NCBI RefSeq assembly: GCF_963676685.1
Contig: NC_092349.1
Coordinates: 81,728,604-81,792,603 of the forward strand
Reading direction: 5' to 3'
DNA: 64,000 bases
Origin: Mytilus edulis
Taxonomy: Eukaryota; Mollusca; Bivalvia; Mytilida; Mytilidae
Shown: in pieces, positions 1 to 26,064 of the stretch
Numbering within the stretch: the stretch's first letter is position 1
Layout: each line of letters starts with the position of its first letter
Made by a program: the position numbers and the translations under genes
Notes under the pieces: model-generated
Seen by the model: the letters and a program-made list of their open reading frames with translations, nothing else
Database searches by the model: none
Told to the model about the DNA's origin: nothing

Positions 1-319
1 ACTAAATTATGTCTATGGGCTGATAACAAAATAACGTCAGCCAATCAGAGGACGCGTTACATAAACATTAGATAAACCCAATCAAGCTAATGCCCTCATT
101 GGTGTATCTTATAACTTACCACGGTAAAACAAGTGCTAATAATCAATGCAACAAGCTTATAATATACAGTATCAATAATTACTAGGTCAGTGGTCATAAT
201 ACATTATATAACACAGCTCTTCAAGACCCCCATGACCAAGTAATTGTCTATAGAATGAATCATTATACAATGCCACAATGATGATCAAAACTAACATTAT
301 AACAAATTTCAAAGTTCTT

Positions 320-640
320 AGTTAAAAGTAAAATCACAAAATTACTGAACTTAGAGGAAGATCAATTGGGAAAGTCCATAATCACATGGCAAAATCAAAT
401 AACAAAACGCATCAAAAACGAATGGACAAAAACTGTCATATTCCTGACTTGGTACAGGCATTTTCAAATGTAGAAAATGGTGGATTAAACCTGGTTCTAT
501 AGCGCTAACCCTCTCACTTTAATGACAGTCTCATAAATTTCCGATATATTTACATTGATGCGTTAAATAAACGGACACACAAAATATAATAGTCAAAATA
601 TGGGTACATCAGTCATCATCGTTTAACAATTTTAAAAGGA
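320..640 (-). repeat. SINE-like interspersed repeat, longest copy
   Basis: This is the longest copy of a repeat family seen many times in the window; landmarks are 'cttggtacaggcattttc', 'gtagaaaatggtggatt' and 'tatagcgctaa'. Other copies are at about 29,225-29,400, 29,850-30,060, 32,586-32,710, 39,865-40,090 and 40,525-40,740 in this orientation, and about 25,935-26,010 and 58,300-58,345 in the opposite one. Copies are diverged and variably truncated, as expected of a short retroelement. No coding potential is seen. The name SINE is inference: I did not identify a tRNA-like or 5S-like head. Confidence 0.6.
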
Positions 641-2557
641 ACAATTTAACAGAACACAAAAATATCTACTATCTACGAACACATTTATTGAGTGTTTGAC
701 GTCAGAATACTTTATACGTCACATAAATTTGTCGTTCAATGTGCGTACAAACAATTTTAAAATTTTCATGGGAATGTTAGCATACAGGGTTAAAAAATCA
801 AAAGTATGTAAGAATAAATTTAAGAAATAGACCGAGATTTAAACTAGTCCAAAAGTTATATATAGAATTTATAAGAATCCAAAAATAGTTAATTCCACTA
901 CGCGATTGAATGATTTTGACGTTTGTGGTTCAACGTATGTTGTAATTCATAATAGAAATATATCATAATGACATATAATAGAACAATATCTTAAACTATT
1001 ATAGGATATGATCTTATGAGTTTCCACTTTTAAAAGATTTTTAATAAAATCAATGAAAATTCACTTAAAAAATTAAATGGAGATTAGGGGTAACAGAAAG
1101 ATGAGATGTTCTGCATGTGGCTTTTTGTTAGAATGCATGAAAAGCTATTTTTTTTTAAATTTATGCAGTTAATGTATAGGTAGGTCAATCATTAAGGAAA
1201 TTTGTTAGAATGGGTTTCTTTTTGTACTACAGTGTATATGTCGTATGATCACAAATATCATCAAAGATTAGCAGGTATATGTTGAGATATGTGGGTTCTA
1301 TTATTTTAATTATAGTTTACATTGTGTTATTTTTTGTTACTTCATAAAAATTGGCTTGTATGCATGATTTTGTTCACAAAGTATTTTGTGTTTTGTCTCA
1401 ATTAAAAAAAAAATTGTGGCAATAATCTTCTTTAAATATTTTAATATTGAACAATTGAACTCATCATTTAAATACATATTTTTTTCTTTGTATAAATCAT
1501 GTATAAATGTTTCACTTGTAGGTCGACCTGATCTTTACCATACGTTAAATAGGATCGCTGATTGTTCAGTAAACAAACCGTATAATCGTATGTTAATTCA
1601 AATTATTTGGGAATGTGTACCCTTCTAACAATAGAATAGGTCCAATAAAGTTTTTTTGAATGCATTTCCATATTTTGAAATCTTTGTCTCAATTTATTAA
1701 ATCTTAAATTTTTAATTCATTTCAAAATATCTGTTGGTTGCTTTACATCTAGTGGCAAATATTTCATACATATTCATTACACAGCTCATTGTATGTAAAA
1801 CAACAATGGTTTACTCATACTCACTTTCATTTTTTTGCACGTTTTATAGTATATCACTGAAGTTAGAGGGAAAAGTCAAAACATTTTTTAGTCACTAGGT
1901 ATGAATTTGGCTTCTTTGTGCATTCTTTTATTTTTGCAGAAAATTTGTATTGAAAGGGAGTTATTTTTTCATTGTTTTGGTAAATCCTGCAAACATTCTT
2001 CTAAGCAACAATTGATATGTTGAATATTAAATTTCTGGTTCACCATGGTCCTTGAAATCTATGAAAACATATATACACAAATAATAATAAATCCACACTA
2101 TTTGGAAAATTTCAATTACCATTGCCTGAAATCTCGGGGTTTGAAGTCATCTGTACCTTTTGTATTGAATTTTTACTTCATTTTATAAAATCCTAGTATT
2201 TGAACTGATTTTCTTCACCTATTTCCTCTAAATTTGGTGAATTACTATAAATCCAGAGTACATCTGCTATTTACTACTAAAACGCATGTAATCGCTATAT
2301 TTGTACTTGAATATTTTAATGCATCATCTTAAAAACATATCAATGAGGTGTCTATTTTATAACTGGTCATTTCAATTTTGATTCTACTGATGAATTTTGA
2401 AATAAACCCAAAGGTTGTGATGACAACTGATTATTTTGTCACAGCTTTCCATCAAAATTGATATATTATGCTTGGTTCATAAGTTAATAAAATTCATTAA
2501 AACATGTCAAAATTAGGGTACTTAAAAAATTATAAAATGCCAGACCTCCCATAAACA
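641..2557. other. AT-rich non-coding stretch, no gene recognised
   Basis: Low-GC sequence with frequent homopolymer runs and stops in all frames. The only longer frame (1,386-1,628, +) has no recognisable domain and AT-driven composition. It is either intergenic or a long PI4KA intron. Confidence 0.5.
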
Positions 2558-3391
2558 TTTATTGCGAACCCTATGATAGTTTTCCATAGATTCATCTGCA
2601 AGTTACCTGTCCATTTAAACTTTTGTAAGTTCTATTGTCCCATTGAACAAATACAACAGGTATTGTTCTCTGTATAGTTTATTTGATGTGACCTTTAAAT
2701 TTCTTCCAGGAGAAATCTATCACTCATTGATTAATTTGCCTGACCAAAAACATATCTTCTTTGTTCACTGAAATACATGTATAAAATCACATAAACTGCA
2801 TGTGATACAGTATTTATTCAATATCAATAATATATTTTCAATCTGTTCAATATAAGCACTGATTTAATTATAAAAAGTTTATTTCTGATTTTTTTTTACT
2901 ACTGCATGCATTTATGTTTTAAAGAATTTGCATGTTTTTTGTGGTTGTTCAGTTATAAAGAATACATTTATGAAGACCTTTATTTAAACATTTCAAGTTT
3001 TTACTTAAGAACCGACTAAAAAAAAGCAAATTTTTATAGGTAAAATGTTGAAATTTGATCAGAAATCAACTTTTAATTTTTAAATCAGTGTTTATATCAA
3101 ACAAATTGAAAATGTGTTATTGATGGAATAAATACAACATCACATGCAATTTCATAATTACTTATTTGTACATGTATTCCCATCATTGACAGTTCAATTT
3201 TTTGTTCAGGTAAATTAATCAGTGAGTGATAGATTTCTCTTGCAAGAAATTTAAAGGTCCCATTGAATAAACTAAACAGAGAACAATAGCTGTTGTATTT
3301 GTTAGATGGGACAATAGGACTTACAAAAGTTTAAATGGACAGGTAACTTGCAGGTGAATCTATGGAAAACTATGATAGGATTCGCAATAAA
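2558..3391. mobile_element. Fold-back / MITE-like element with ~187-bp inverted arms
   Basis: The left arm (2,558-2,744) and right arm (3,204-3,391) are reverse complements at roughly 90% identity by eye. Shared words include 'catagattca', 'ctgcaagttacctgtcc' and 'gaaatctatcactca'. The ~460-bp centre is unique, AT-rich and non-coding. Such long inverted arms define fold-back DNA elements or long-TIR MITEs. No transposase and no clear target-site duplication were seen, so the superfamily is unknown. Confidence 0.75.
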
Positions 3392-5368
3392 CTTAAAGAA
3401 TTACTGTTAATCAAATTTTTATGAGTTGAGATCAACTTCCATTATGAGAGATGACTTGAATGGTCAAGATATTCTTGTAAGGAACTTATGAGAGTAAGTT
3501 ATCATAGAGTATTTTGCTTAACTAAAAAAAGTGGGAATGGCAGAATCCGGTGAAAATCAATAAATATTTTAAAATGGCCCAAAACAAAGAGAACATTAAA
3601 TTTTACATACACTTAAAATGAGACAACAGCAATGAATGTTACCGTTTTGATCTTCCTCCGTTTTTATGAAATCATATAGCATGTGACAATATTTTCTGAC
3701 TGCTTTGCATGGTATGGTATTTTTCCAATTGCATCTGAAGTGAAATGGGTAGTTCATAAGTTGCCTGTTGAAGTTCAATTTGAATTCATTGTCTGTCATT
3801 GCATGGGTGCATTAAGGAATTCAGCTTAAGAAAGATGGTTAGAAGTCTCTATGTTTGTATCATTTGTAATGCTTTGTTCATATTCATCAAAATGTGTATA
3901 AGAAACTAAAATAATTTTTGAGACAAGATTCAGTTCATTAAAGATTATTGTACTAGCATGTGCAATGTCAGAAACTTTTCATGAACCCTCAATTTCAGAA
4001 TGACTTAAAGGTATTTTTATAACAGAGGGGGATTTATTAAGGAGTATTAAATATATTTTTTCAGTTATTATACTGTTTATATACAGTTTATATACTGGCA
4101 ATTCATCATACATAGCTATAGAAAATGAGTATAACTTATATATGCTTACAATGTATATCAGGCCTGCATTTCACAAAAACACTTACGACTAAAATTGATT
4201 GTAAGTCATAAACAATTCAGTATACTTACAATTAAATTAAATCGTAATTTTTTTTGTGAGAGGCAAGCAGGTACAACTATCCTATTACAAGTTCATCAGT
4301 ATATTTTTGTTTACACAGAATCTTTTACATATACCTATAGTACAAAAGTATATCTTATATGCTTACAATATACATTAGTATATGACTAACCTATTACATG
4401 TACATTAGTATATGACTAACCCATTACATGTACATTAGTATACTTATGATTACAGCTAACTTATTACATGTGCCTGACACGAGGTCAGATTTTAGTGAGT
4501 AACTGCTGCATAAGTATATAGGCACCAGAATTGAATTTACTCTGTTATATTGTTTAAAAAATTCCAGGCCAAATGATTTGACATTGAAAACTTATCGTTT
4601 AATGTTATTTGATTCATATTATTATTATTAATCTATTGATAAACATGAAAAATGGGTGCTTTTTGGTGATGTTTTTTTTGTGCAAATTACTTTAAATTCA
4701 GAAATTATAGCAATGTTTTTATTACTACAAATACCGTAATGCTCCTGACAGACACAAACAGAATGTGGTAGCAAACTTGTTAAAGGTACATTTTTCTATC
4801 ATTAGAACTTTCCCATTCACAAATATAGACAGGAATATTGCAAATTTAGGAAGTCAGATAAATCTTTGTCAAGTTATTTGGCCTGGAATTTTGCTTATCA
4901 CTTTCAGTTTTGGTACATAAAAAAATATCAGGTTGTGAATAGTATATTTATAATAAGTATGATGGATGACCTAGCAATTCTGTAGGTAGAGAGTGAAATA
5001 TTGCATGTCGTTTTACTGGTGTGTGTTATTTTTCAAACTTAACTCTTGCTTATTTTTTATAGAGTTACCTTCCTTGGAAACATTAATTATATGGCATCTT
5101 TAGCGCTCTAATTTGAACAATTCATACCAGATTTTTATGAAAATCATTCAAGAGTTATGCCACTTGGCAGTTTTAGTTTTAATGGAAATCACATTGCATT
5201 TGCTCTGAAGCCTTCATTTCTCTAAGAAATTAATAAAAAGGTTTAAAGAACAAAAAAAAAAGTCATTTTTATATATAGTTATTGTCCTTTTATCTGGAAA
5301 AGATAAAATATATTCAATTTCATTTTTGTATATTTCTTTTTTCTAAACTTGGTTCTTTCAAAAACAAT
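3392..5368. other. AT-rich non-coding stretch with a short 30-bp tandem repeat
   Basis: No exon recognised. Around 4,372-4,440 a 30-bp unit containing 'acattagtatatgactaac' is repeated about 2.3 times. Around 4,688-4,740 is a decayed sequence resembling the end of the TA-flanked MITE found at 5,371. Confidence 0.45.
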
Positions 5369-5370
5369 TA

Positions 5371-5576
5371 CTGTAAATTCAGAAATTATTGCGAGGTTTT
5401 TATTATTGCGAATAATGCGACTGAGTTGTAAACGCAATAATTAAAACTCGCATTTTGTAATATTATAACTAAATTAAGCATGACTTTTCTTAAAATCGTA
5501 AAAATTACAATCGCATTCAAGTGTAAAATGACAAAATCGCAATAATAAATGCACGCAATAATTTCTGAATTTACAG
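5371..5576. mobile_element. TA-flanked MITE (206 bp)
   Basis: The termini are inverted repeats beginning 'ctgtaaattcagaaattatt' and matching for about 40 bp with few mismatches (left end read forward, right end read in reverse complement). Both ends are flanked by TA (5,369-5,370 and 5,577-5,578), the target duplication typical of Tc1/mariner-type elements. No coding capacity: non-autonomous. Confidence 0.8.
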
Positions 5577-5578
5577 TA

Positions 5579-6233
5579 CTTAGTTTTTGGAAAATGACGC
5601 AGTCATTGTTCCATAACTGCCGACCTGAACTTCATTACATTTCTCTGCCTACCGCGCTTGGTTTCGTATTTCCTATTTTCCATACAAACTGGAATCTGCT
5701 TGTGTTATCATTATGCATCATTGTGTAGTATTAAATCAGCCAGGACCCAGTTTACACTGGTTTTTGCTTGTATTCCACTACACTCGAACAAAGTGTTGTA
5801 GTTTGACGGGAACCAGTTTTAGAATTTGTAAACTACAAAACGTAATCGGTTATTGTTCATTCCGTTTTGGTGTTTCATACCGACTTATATGGTTTGAATA
5901 AGCTTAAGACCCTTCAAACATTAATGTGATAGGTATATTAAAGGTTGTTTTACAAAAGGATTGAACTGTTTTACTTTCAAAGTCGTACTATAGGGATATC
6001 TGTCATATACGGATTTCCACTCTCACCGGTTAATTTCTTCTTTTACACGTGCTTTGGAAACTTCCTGTTTAATCGCAAGTTTTAAAATTGTTTTTGAGTG
6101 AATTAAACTTATTTTAACAATCATGAATCGTTCCAGAATCATTTTAAAGCAGTTTCTTCTTCTCTTTGATGATGGAAAATAGGTTTTCTCAAGAAAATAC
6201 CGCAAACGATCGCAGAGGAATTGAAACGTACAA
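5579..6233. other. Higher-complexity non-coding stretch
   Basis: Less repetitive than its surroundings, but no exon with homology I recognise. Short frames on both strands (5,713-5,901 +, 6,023-6,238 -) carry no domain signature. Confidence 0.35.
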
Positions 6234-7137
6234 GTCAAGTCGGCACCTGGTTAAATTGGCATCTAGTCAAATCGGCACCTATTCGACGTCAATTCGGCAT
6301 CCAATAATATTTGTTATAATATTTTTTAATCAATTAATTAATTACTGTTACCAAGTACATAGTGAATATGTTGTGTATTTTGGTAAACCACGAAACGAAA
6401 GTGAATATGTAGTGTATAAAGGTAAACAACGAAGCCCTTACCAAAGCTGTTGTTTTAACAATTAGACAATTTGTGTAATTGTAAAAACAAGTCAATTATT
6501 AAAATAAAATGGAAAACTATGAGTCCCTTTCAATAAATCAAACTTTCATGCCAAATAATTAGCAAATTTAAGGTGTTTGTTTTTCAGTAAAGTTTAAACA
6601 GCATTAAACCAACAATCCTGTAAAATGCTCAACTGGTTAAAATAATGCAGAAAAATACATAATATCTCATGTATTAGTCCAAATAATTATGACGTCTGGC
6701 AAGGCTATTTTATTATTTTTCTGGGACGCCTTCCTACGACGTTCGTAGGAAGGCGTCCCAGATTTTTTTTTAACATAGCCTTGCGGTCATAGGAAGGTGT
6801 TCCAGAATAAAATTTAAAAAGCCTTGCCAGACGTAATAATTATTTGGACTACTCATATATATCATTAAAAATACACCAAAAAAGTCATTAGTTGAGAAAA
6901 ATAAATATATACAAAATGTACATGAACACCCAAAAATGTGAAAGTTAGTATTTAACTCTTTTTGCTTAAATACTGAAAAAAATTCTGGCAACCCCTTTCT
7001 TATTTTTACCCTATTGCTTAAAATACTGTTAAAAATATATATTTAACATGGGTGACGAATTGACTATATCAGGTGTCGATTTTAACCAGGTGCTGATTTG
7101 TCCAGGTGCCAATTTAACTAGGTGCCAGTTTGACTAG
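6234..7137. mobile_element. Non-autonomous DNA element with periodic-word ends (~904 bp)
   Basis: The left end (6,234-6,303) is a head-to-tail series of ~16-bp degenerate words of the form 'gtcaaatcggcacct'. The right end (about 7,051-7,137) is the same kind of series in inverted orientation ('aggtgccaatttaac', 'aggtgccagtttgac'). The outermost words match as terminal inverted repeats. The interior is non-coding and holds a second, nested inverted repeat at 6,676-6,850. No transposase is present. The boundaries are set by where the word pattern stops. Confidence 0.7.
6676..6850. repeat. Nested inverted repeat with near-perfect central palindrome
   Basis: Outer arms 6,676-6,706 and 6,820-6,850 (31 bp) differ at one position in reverse complement. 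Inside, 6,721-6,739 and 6,743-6,761 form a perfect 19-bp stem with a 3-nt loop. A diverged third copy of the palindrome arm follows at about 6,781-6,805. It could be a small fold-back element inserted in the larger one. Confidence 0.75.
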
Positions 7138-7251
7138 AATTCTTTGACAAATGTTTGAAACTATCTGAGTTTCATTAGACCTTTGATAGCAGTAACAAAA
7201 AGATTATTTACTTAATATTTTGTGGGAGAAGGGGGTTCAGACTGTGTGGTA

Positions 7252-7962
7252 TCAGGTCTGTTTGTGCCCAATACATTTTCGCACCCTACACGTTCGCACA
7301 TTCACACTCCACTCATTCGCGCCCAATTTTAATTCAAATTCAAGTTGAATAATTGGAAAATCATGGTTGTTGTTTTAAATTGCTTTGGTGTAAATACTGA
7401 ATGTATTTATAGCTTGGTATGAGTAAAACATTGAAGATTTCAAAGGAAAAAACACAAAAGATAATTGTTTTTAACAGCTTGGTCCCATTGATCTGAAACA
7501 ACGAAACAATAAAACATAGAAACCAAAATATAGCAATCCACTAATATAACCAAAACATGATAAAATTTATTCAACACGCAGAAACAAACATAGTCAGAAT
7601 CTCACTTCATTTTGAAACAAGTCAATGAAACAAGTTATAGCAATACACTAACCAAAACATGATTAAGAGTTATTCAACACAAAATAAAACGTTGACAAAA
7701 TACCACTTTTTTTAGAAAGGATTATTATTATTTTTAGCAATACCTTATCCAAAACATGATTAAGATTTATTCAACACAAAAAAAAATTGCTGTCTCACTT
7801 TATTTTGAGACAATGACAACAATTATACTTATAAGAAAACACTTGCTTACAGAGTTATTAAACACAAAACCAATTAAGATTGGGTGCGAACATGTAGGGT
7901 GTGAAAGTGAAAGGGGTGAAAATGAGTGGGCGCAAACGTGAATGGAAGCGAACGGACCCAGA
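7252..7962. mobile_element. Second periodic-word element (~711 bp)
   Basis: The left end (about 7,252-7,325) and right end (about 7,875-7,962) contain inverted series of ~15-16-bp words related to 'ttcgcaccctacacg'. The interior has three ~100-bp-spaced copies of a unit containing 'ccaaaacatgattaag' (about 7,530, 7,640 and 7,740). Non-coding. The outer tips match imperfectly ('ggtctgttt' against 'gggtccgtt'). It lies ~115 bp from the element ending at 7,137 and has the same architecture with different words. Confidence 0.6.
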
Positions 7963-8760
7963 TTCAGACTATGTACCAGTGAGAAATATACAAGCCTTTC
8001 TACGGTATTTATTTGTACAATTCAGCTAGTCTTGACCTATTCATTTGTCTTAAAAAAACCAGCCAGTTGTCACCTTCACTTCACACACACACACATATAC
8101 GAATATCAATTATATGCTCACGATACATGTTGCATTGTTAAACTAATTACGGTATGTGAAAATCAAGACTTGCATAAAAACTATCCCAATATTAGAGACA
8201 GTGGCGTCATTTTTCTTCAGAGCTTTCAGCTCTTTGATTCTATCTTAAAGAATGGAGATTTTTATGAGTAAAGACCTTTCATAAATTTACTGAATCAAGA
8301 TGACAGTGGTGAGAGTGCATGGGAAATGGAATAGCATGAGTTTTGTTTTGGATTGATATTTTGTTTTGAAAGACGAAAGAACTGTTTGGGAGTTTTTCGA
8401 GTGAAATGTACATAAATCCTGCCCTTAAACAAACAAAAATAAACAATATCTATAAAAAAAAAAATAGAGGTTAAAAAAATTTGTTGTTACCATTTCTGAA
8501 CTTATTTATGATAGATAACACTGATATTAAGATTCATAAACTTTAATGATAGTAACGCATATACATGTGACCAATGAATAAATAACAGAATTTTTCTTTT
8601 TGACAATGTTTTGTACTAAGCATTCTTGTATAACTTATAAGTACATAGAAATCATAAATCTTTTTCTGGTATTCATTACTATTGCATATTTATTGAAAAA
8701 CAAGTATATCTAAAAAAAAAAAAGCCTAATTAAAACAAAATGGCTGTTGTTTATTTTTAG
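7963..8760. other. PI4KA intron, distal part
   Basis: Non-coding AT-rich sequence leading to a splice acceptor (…tttatttttag, AG at 8,759-8,760). No additional exon recognised. Confidence 0.5.
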
Positions 8761-22496
<13,736 letters not shown>

Positions 22497-23110
22497 AGTA
22501 CTGTGATAATTGTAGAATTATAGAGTTTACATAGAATATGTAGAATATTGTCAGAAATTTTAAATAAAGCAAGAAATTAAACTCTGTTTGGTGAAACCAA
22601 GGCCTGTGTAAATCCTTTCGGTAAAATAGGAAATTTATTATTAATTTTGACAGAAATTTTAAATAACATTAGAAATATTGTTTTCTCTGACAGAAATTTT
22701 AAATAACATTAGAAATATTGTTATTTTTTACAGAAATTTTAAGTTATGTTAGAAATGACAGAAATTTTAAATAAGGATAGAAATATTGTTTACTTTGACT
22801 GAAATTTTAAATGTTGTTAGAAATATTATTTACTTTGACAGAAATTTTAATTATTGATGTTAGATATACTGTTTACTTTGACAGTAATCTTAAATAAAGT
22901 AAGAAATACTGTTAATACATTGTTAATACCTATAATGATGACAGAACAATTAACTTATGTTATGAATATATTTTTACTGTGACAGAAATTTTAGCTAAAT
23001 TTAGAATATTGTTTACTTTGACAGAAAATTTCAAAAACAGTAAAAACGTATAATATTGTTTACCTAGAATATTGACTGAAATTTTAACAAATGTTAAAAG
23101 TATTGTTGAC
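22497..23110 (+). repeat. PI4KA 3' UTR with degenerate ~38-41-bp repeats
   Basis: After the PI4KA stop, the motif 'gacagaaattttaaat' followed by 'ttagaaatattgtttact' recurs about ten times (near 22,550, 22,651, 22,689, 22,757, 22,797, 22,838, 22,880, 22,980, 23,019 and 23,068) with irregular spacing. A polyadenylation-type AATAAA lies at 22,563-22,568 inside the first repeat. Whether the repeats are transcribed depends on which poly(A) site is used; another AATAAA-like site lies near 23,250. Confidence 0.65.
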
Positions 23111-24225
23111 CTAGAATACTGATTAATTTAAGCCAATGTTTGAAACATTATTAACCTTGAATTTTCACAGATTTTGGCATGGTGTCAGAGATAATTTCCT
23201 TCTTCAATTGAATTTTCAAGATAAAGTTATGTTAATTTTGTAACATCCCAATAAATGTATTGCTTATACATTTTCCTCTAAATCTATTGAAAAAACTCAA
23301 TTATAAATGTTGATTTACTTACTAAAAGTTTTACATTATGTTGCCACATGTGTAGGAAAATTGTTATTTCATGTGATAAATCTTTGTATTTTATTTTTGT
23401 TTTTAATTCATATAGTATTTTATGTTGATTCTTTTGTTGTTATGCTCAATGTAAGTGTTTCATGTAATTTGTAATGTATTAACTTATTTATTAAAATTAT
23501 CAGAAATCCATTTATAATCTGTTTTCTAGCCAAATCTTATTTATACAAGTATAGGCATGCAAACAATTAGGGATATTCATAAAGGGTCATCATAACATTA
23601 AGGGATCATAGTTCATTACAGCAATTACTAGTCTGTCAACTCTGACCTTGTGAGTTTGAACCAGGCTCAATGCTAGGTCGTCCATTCTATTCTTGATTGG
23701 CATGAGTTACCAGTTTTTACCTGTCAAAAACTGCTGGATCACTAGTAAAACAGTTACTATGATCAAGCTAAATGTAAAAACATGCCTAACACCAACAAAC
23801 AAATAATCAATCATAAACTTTTATCAAAACCCTTGTGATGCTGATGTTTATATAACCACTGCTCATTTTAGATAACTTATCAGATATTTACATGAATCAC
23901 ATGGCAGGTAAAAAAGGAATAACTAGCCTTCCAAAATAATTGTTTTTACCCAAGAATTAGTTCTGGATTTTTTTTTATAGTTAGGGGGGCCTAGGTGGCC
24001 AAGTGATCAAAGTAGTAATCGCTAGTTGGATGCACTCAACTCCATTGTCAGTTGCCCTATTGCAGGTTGGTGGTTTTCTTCAGGCACTTGGGCTTCCACC
24101 ACCGCCATGAAATAGCCAAAAAGTGTCACTTAAAGTCAGGTTAAGAACACCAGCAAACAATCAATCAATTTAATAGTTAAATTGAAGATTGAATGTGTGT
24201 GTGTGTGTTCTTTATTTTGTTCTGT
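23111..24225. other. Intergenic AT-rich stretch
   Basis: No gene recognised. Low-complexity sequence with short interspersed-repeat debris near 23,620-23,800 and 23,985-24,170. Confidence 0.4.
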
Positions 24226-24366
24226 TTTTATACGCCTGTCAAACAGGGCATTTAATGTTATACAAATGTTCAACATCCGTCCTTCTGTCCGTCTGTCTGT
24301 CTGGCGTCCACATGTCACCCCGTAACTTGAGAACCACTGATACAAATTCCATGAAACTTAATGAAT
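24226..24366 (+). repeat. Fragment of the 'gtccgtccgtc' bivalve-type element
   Basis: It carries the palindrome 'cctgtcaaacaggg', a 'gtccgtctgtctgtctgg' tract and 'ttccatgaaactta', matching the start of the element at 11,513. Truncated; the tandem units are missing. Confidence 0.6.
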
Positions 24367-24598
24367 CTTAAAAATTTTCATAATTATTGCTGAAAACTTT
24401 ACACACTTTTTACTTTTTATAAAAAAAATGAGTCTCTTATCCTTTGGGATGTATGTACGCTATTCAAATTCAGTATCAAAATAATTTTCATTGTTTTAAA
24501 ACAAATGTTCTTCTTTCGTATGGATCTCCCTTTATACATCACCATCAAAGACAGGGAATGACACATGGTCAAGATATATTTTTGTTTTACAAGCACAA

Positions 24599-24702
24599 TT
24601 TTTAGTTGAGTTAAACCAGTTTGATGTAATAATCCTGGTATCTTTGATAACAATTTTGCAACTGTTCATGAGTACATCAAACTGGTTTAACTCAACTAAA
24701 AA
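24599..24702. repeat. Perfect 30-bp inverted repeat, 44-bp loop
   Basis: Arms 24,599-24,628 and 24,673-24,702 are exact reverse complements; the central part of the arm is 'gagttaaaccagtttgatg'. No other family member was seen in the window. It could be a recent short inverted duplication or the remains of a hairpin MITE. Confidence 0.85.
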
Positions 24703-26064
24703 GTGTCATAAGCGACAAGCTCAGTACAAGAATCTATGAGAAACGAGACGTTTTTAATTTTGAAATTATCGATTATTCCAGCTGAGTAACAATATACCAC
24801 ATACCTGTAGCCAAGGGGGGTCGGTGGGATCGTGTTCGGGGGGGGTTCGTACGAACCTCCCCTTGAAAAAAAATTAAGCACTGTTAAAGTAAATGTTCTG
24901 TTTGAATTGTGACTGTTTAAGTTGAGTTCTCGAGTCCAAATTGGAAATTTATGGCTACTTGCCTGTGCCAACTTCAACTACATGTGTCATATATATTTCC
25001 TAACTACTTCGGTGTGCAAGAGCTTGAAACTGCTATTCAGATTTTTTAACACGTCATCAGTGTCTGAGCAGAAGCTTGACGAATCAGGGTTAGGTCAAAG
25101 AATGTCCTCTTTCTAAATATTTATCAGAAGATACCAAGACCTTGTTGATAATTATACCGTATTGTATCAACTTCACGAATAATACACGATGGTCTTCAAG
25201 TTTTGATTCTAGGTGCTGACGTTGTTCATCATCTAAAAATGTGTTAAAGCGTTCTTTTATTTGTCTGTGTGACTGATTACTTTTATTATTTTGTCTATTT
25301 TTGGTTATATCCATTTGTCGTGGCTGGGTAATTATACATCCCGTCATTGTGGTATTGATGCTCTTCTATATGCTTTTTGGGTTTTTCTATGTTGACATAT
25401 TTCCTAGTTTTATATTGATTAGATCATAACACAACGTTGACTGCTGTACCCTTATTTTTGACGTTTTTACCTACTAATGTCTATGTCTTTTTGTTTTGTT
25501 CACACATCGTTAACAATATAACGCAGTTTTATGCGGCTGTCATACAAGATTTAGTCTATCTTTGATTGTTTATCTGACCAATATGAGTTATAAACATGGG
25601 CAACCAAAAATCATGAATATCTGACAGCTACCATTATTCGAATTTGTACAAATTTTAAAACATATAAAGATATTCTCACGACAGTTGGTTTTTATTATCA
25701 AACAAAATCTCATTATAATATTACAGCTCACTGTAGCATAATATCTTCCTTAACCGTACTTTTAAAATAGTTCATTTAATTCCTTTTATGGTATTTAATG
25801 TAAAGAGTATTTGTATTGTTTAACTTCCTTAATAATTCTGTTAATCAAATTTAAAATATAAATTTGACAATTAACTTTAAAATTATTTTTTTTAGTTATT
25901 TATGTTTGTCGATAAGAAAATGTCTGTACCGAGTCAGGAATATGACAGTTGTTATCCATTCGTTTGATGTGTTTGAGGTTTCCCTTTTTGACTTTTCCTT
26001 GGAAGTAGGTCTTTTTGTTATTTTAATTTTACCAAATTTCCAATTTCATGGTAAAAAATCATTT
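24703..26064. other. Intergenic stretch with repeat debris
   Basis: Includes a G-rich patch at about 24,815-24,850 and a SINE-like fragment at about 25,935-26,010 directly abutting the truncated 3' end of the TLR relic. No gene recognised. Confidence 0.4.

Noticed and set aside
1386-1628. 80-codon plus-strand frame
   Set aside because: Lysine/isoleucine/phenylalanine-rich product of AT-rich DNA without recognisable homology.
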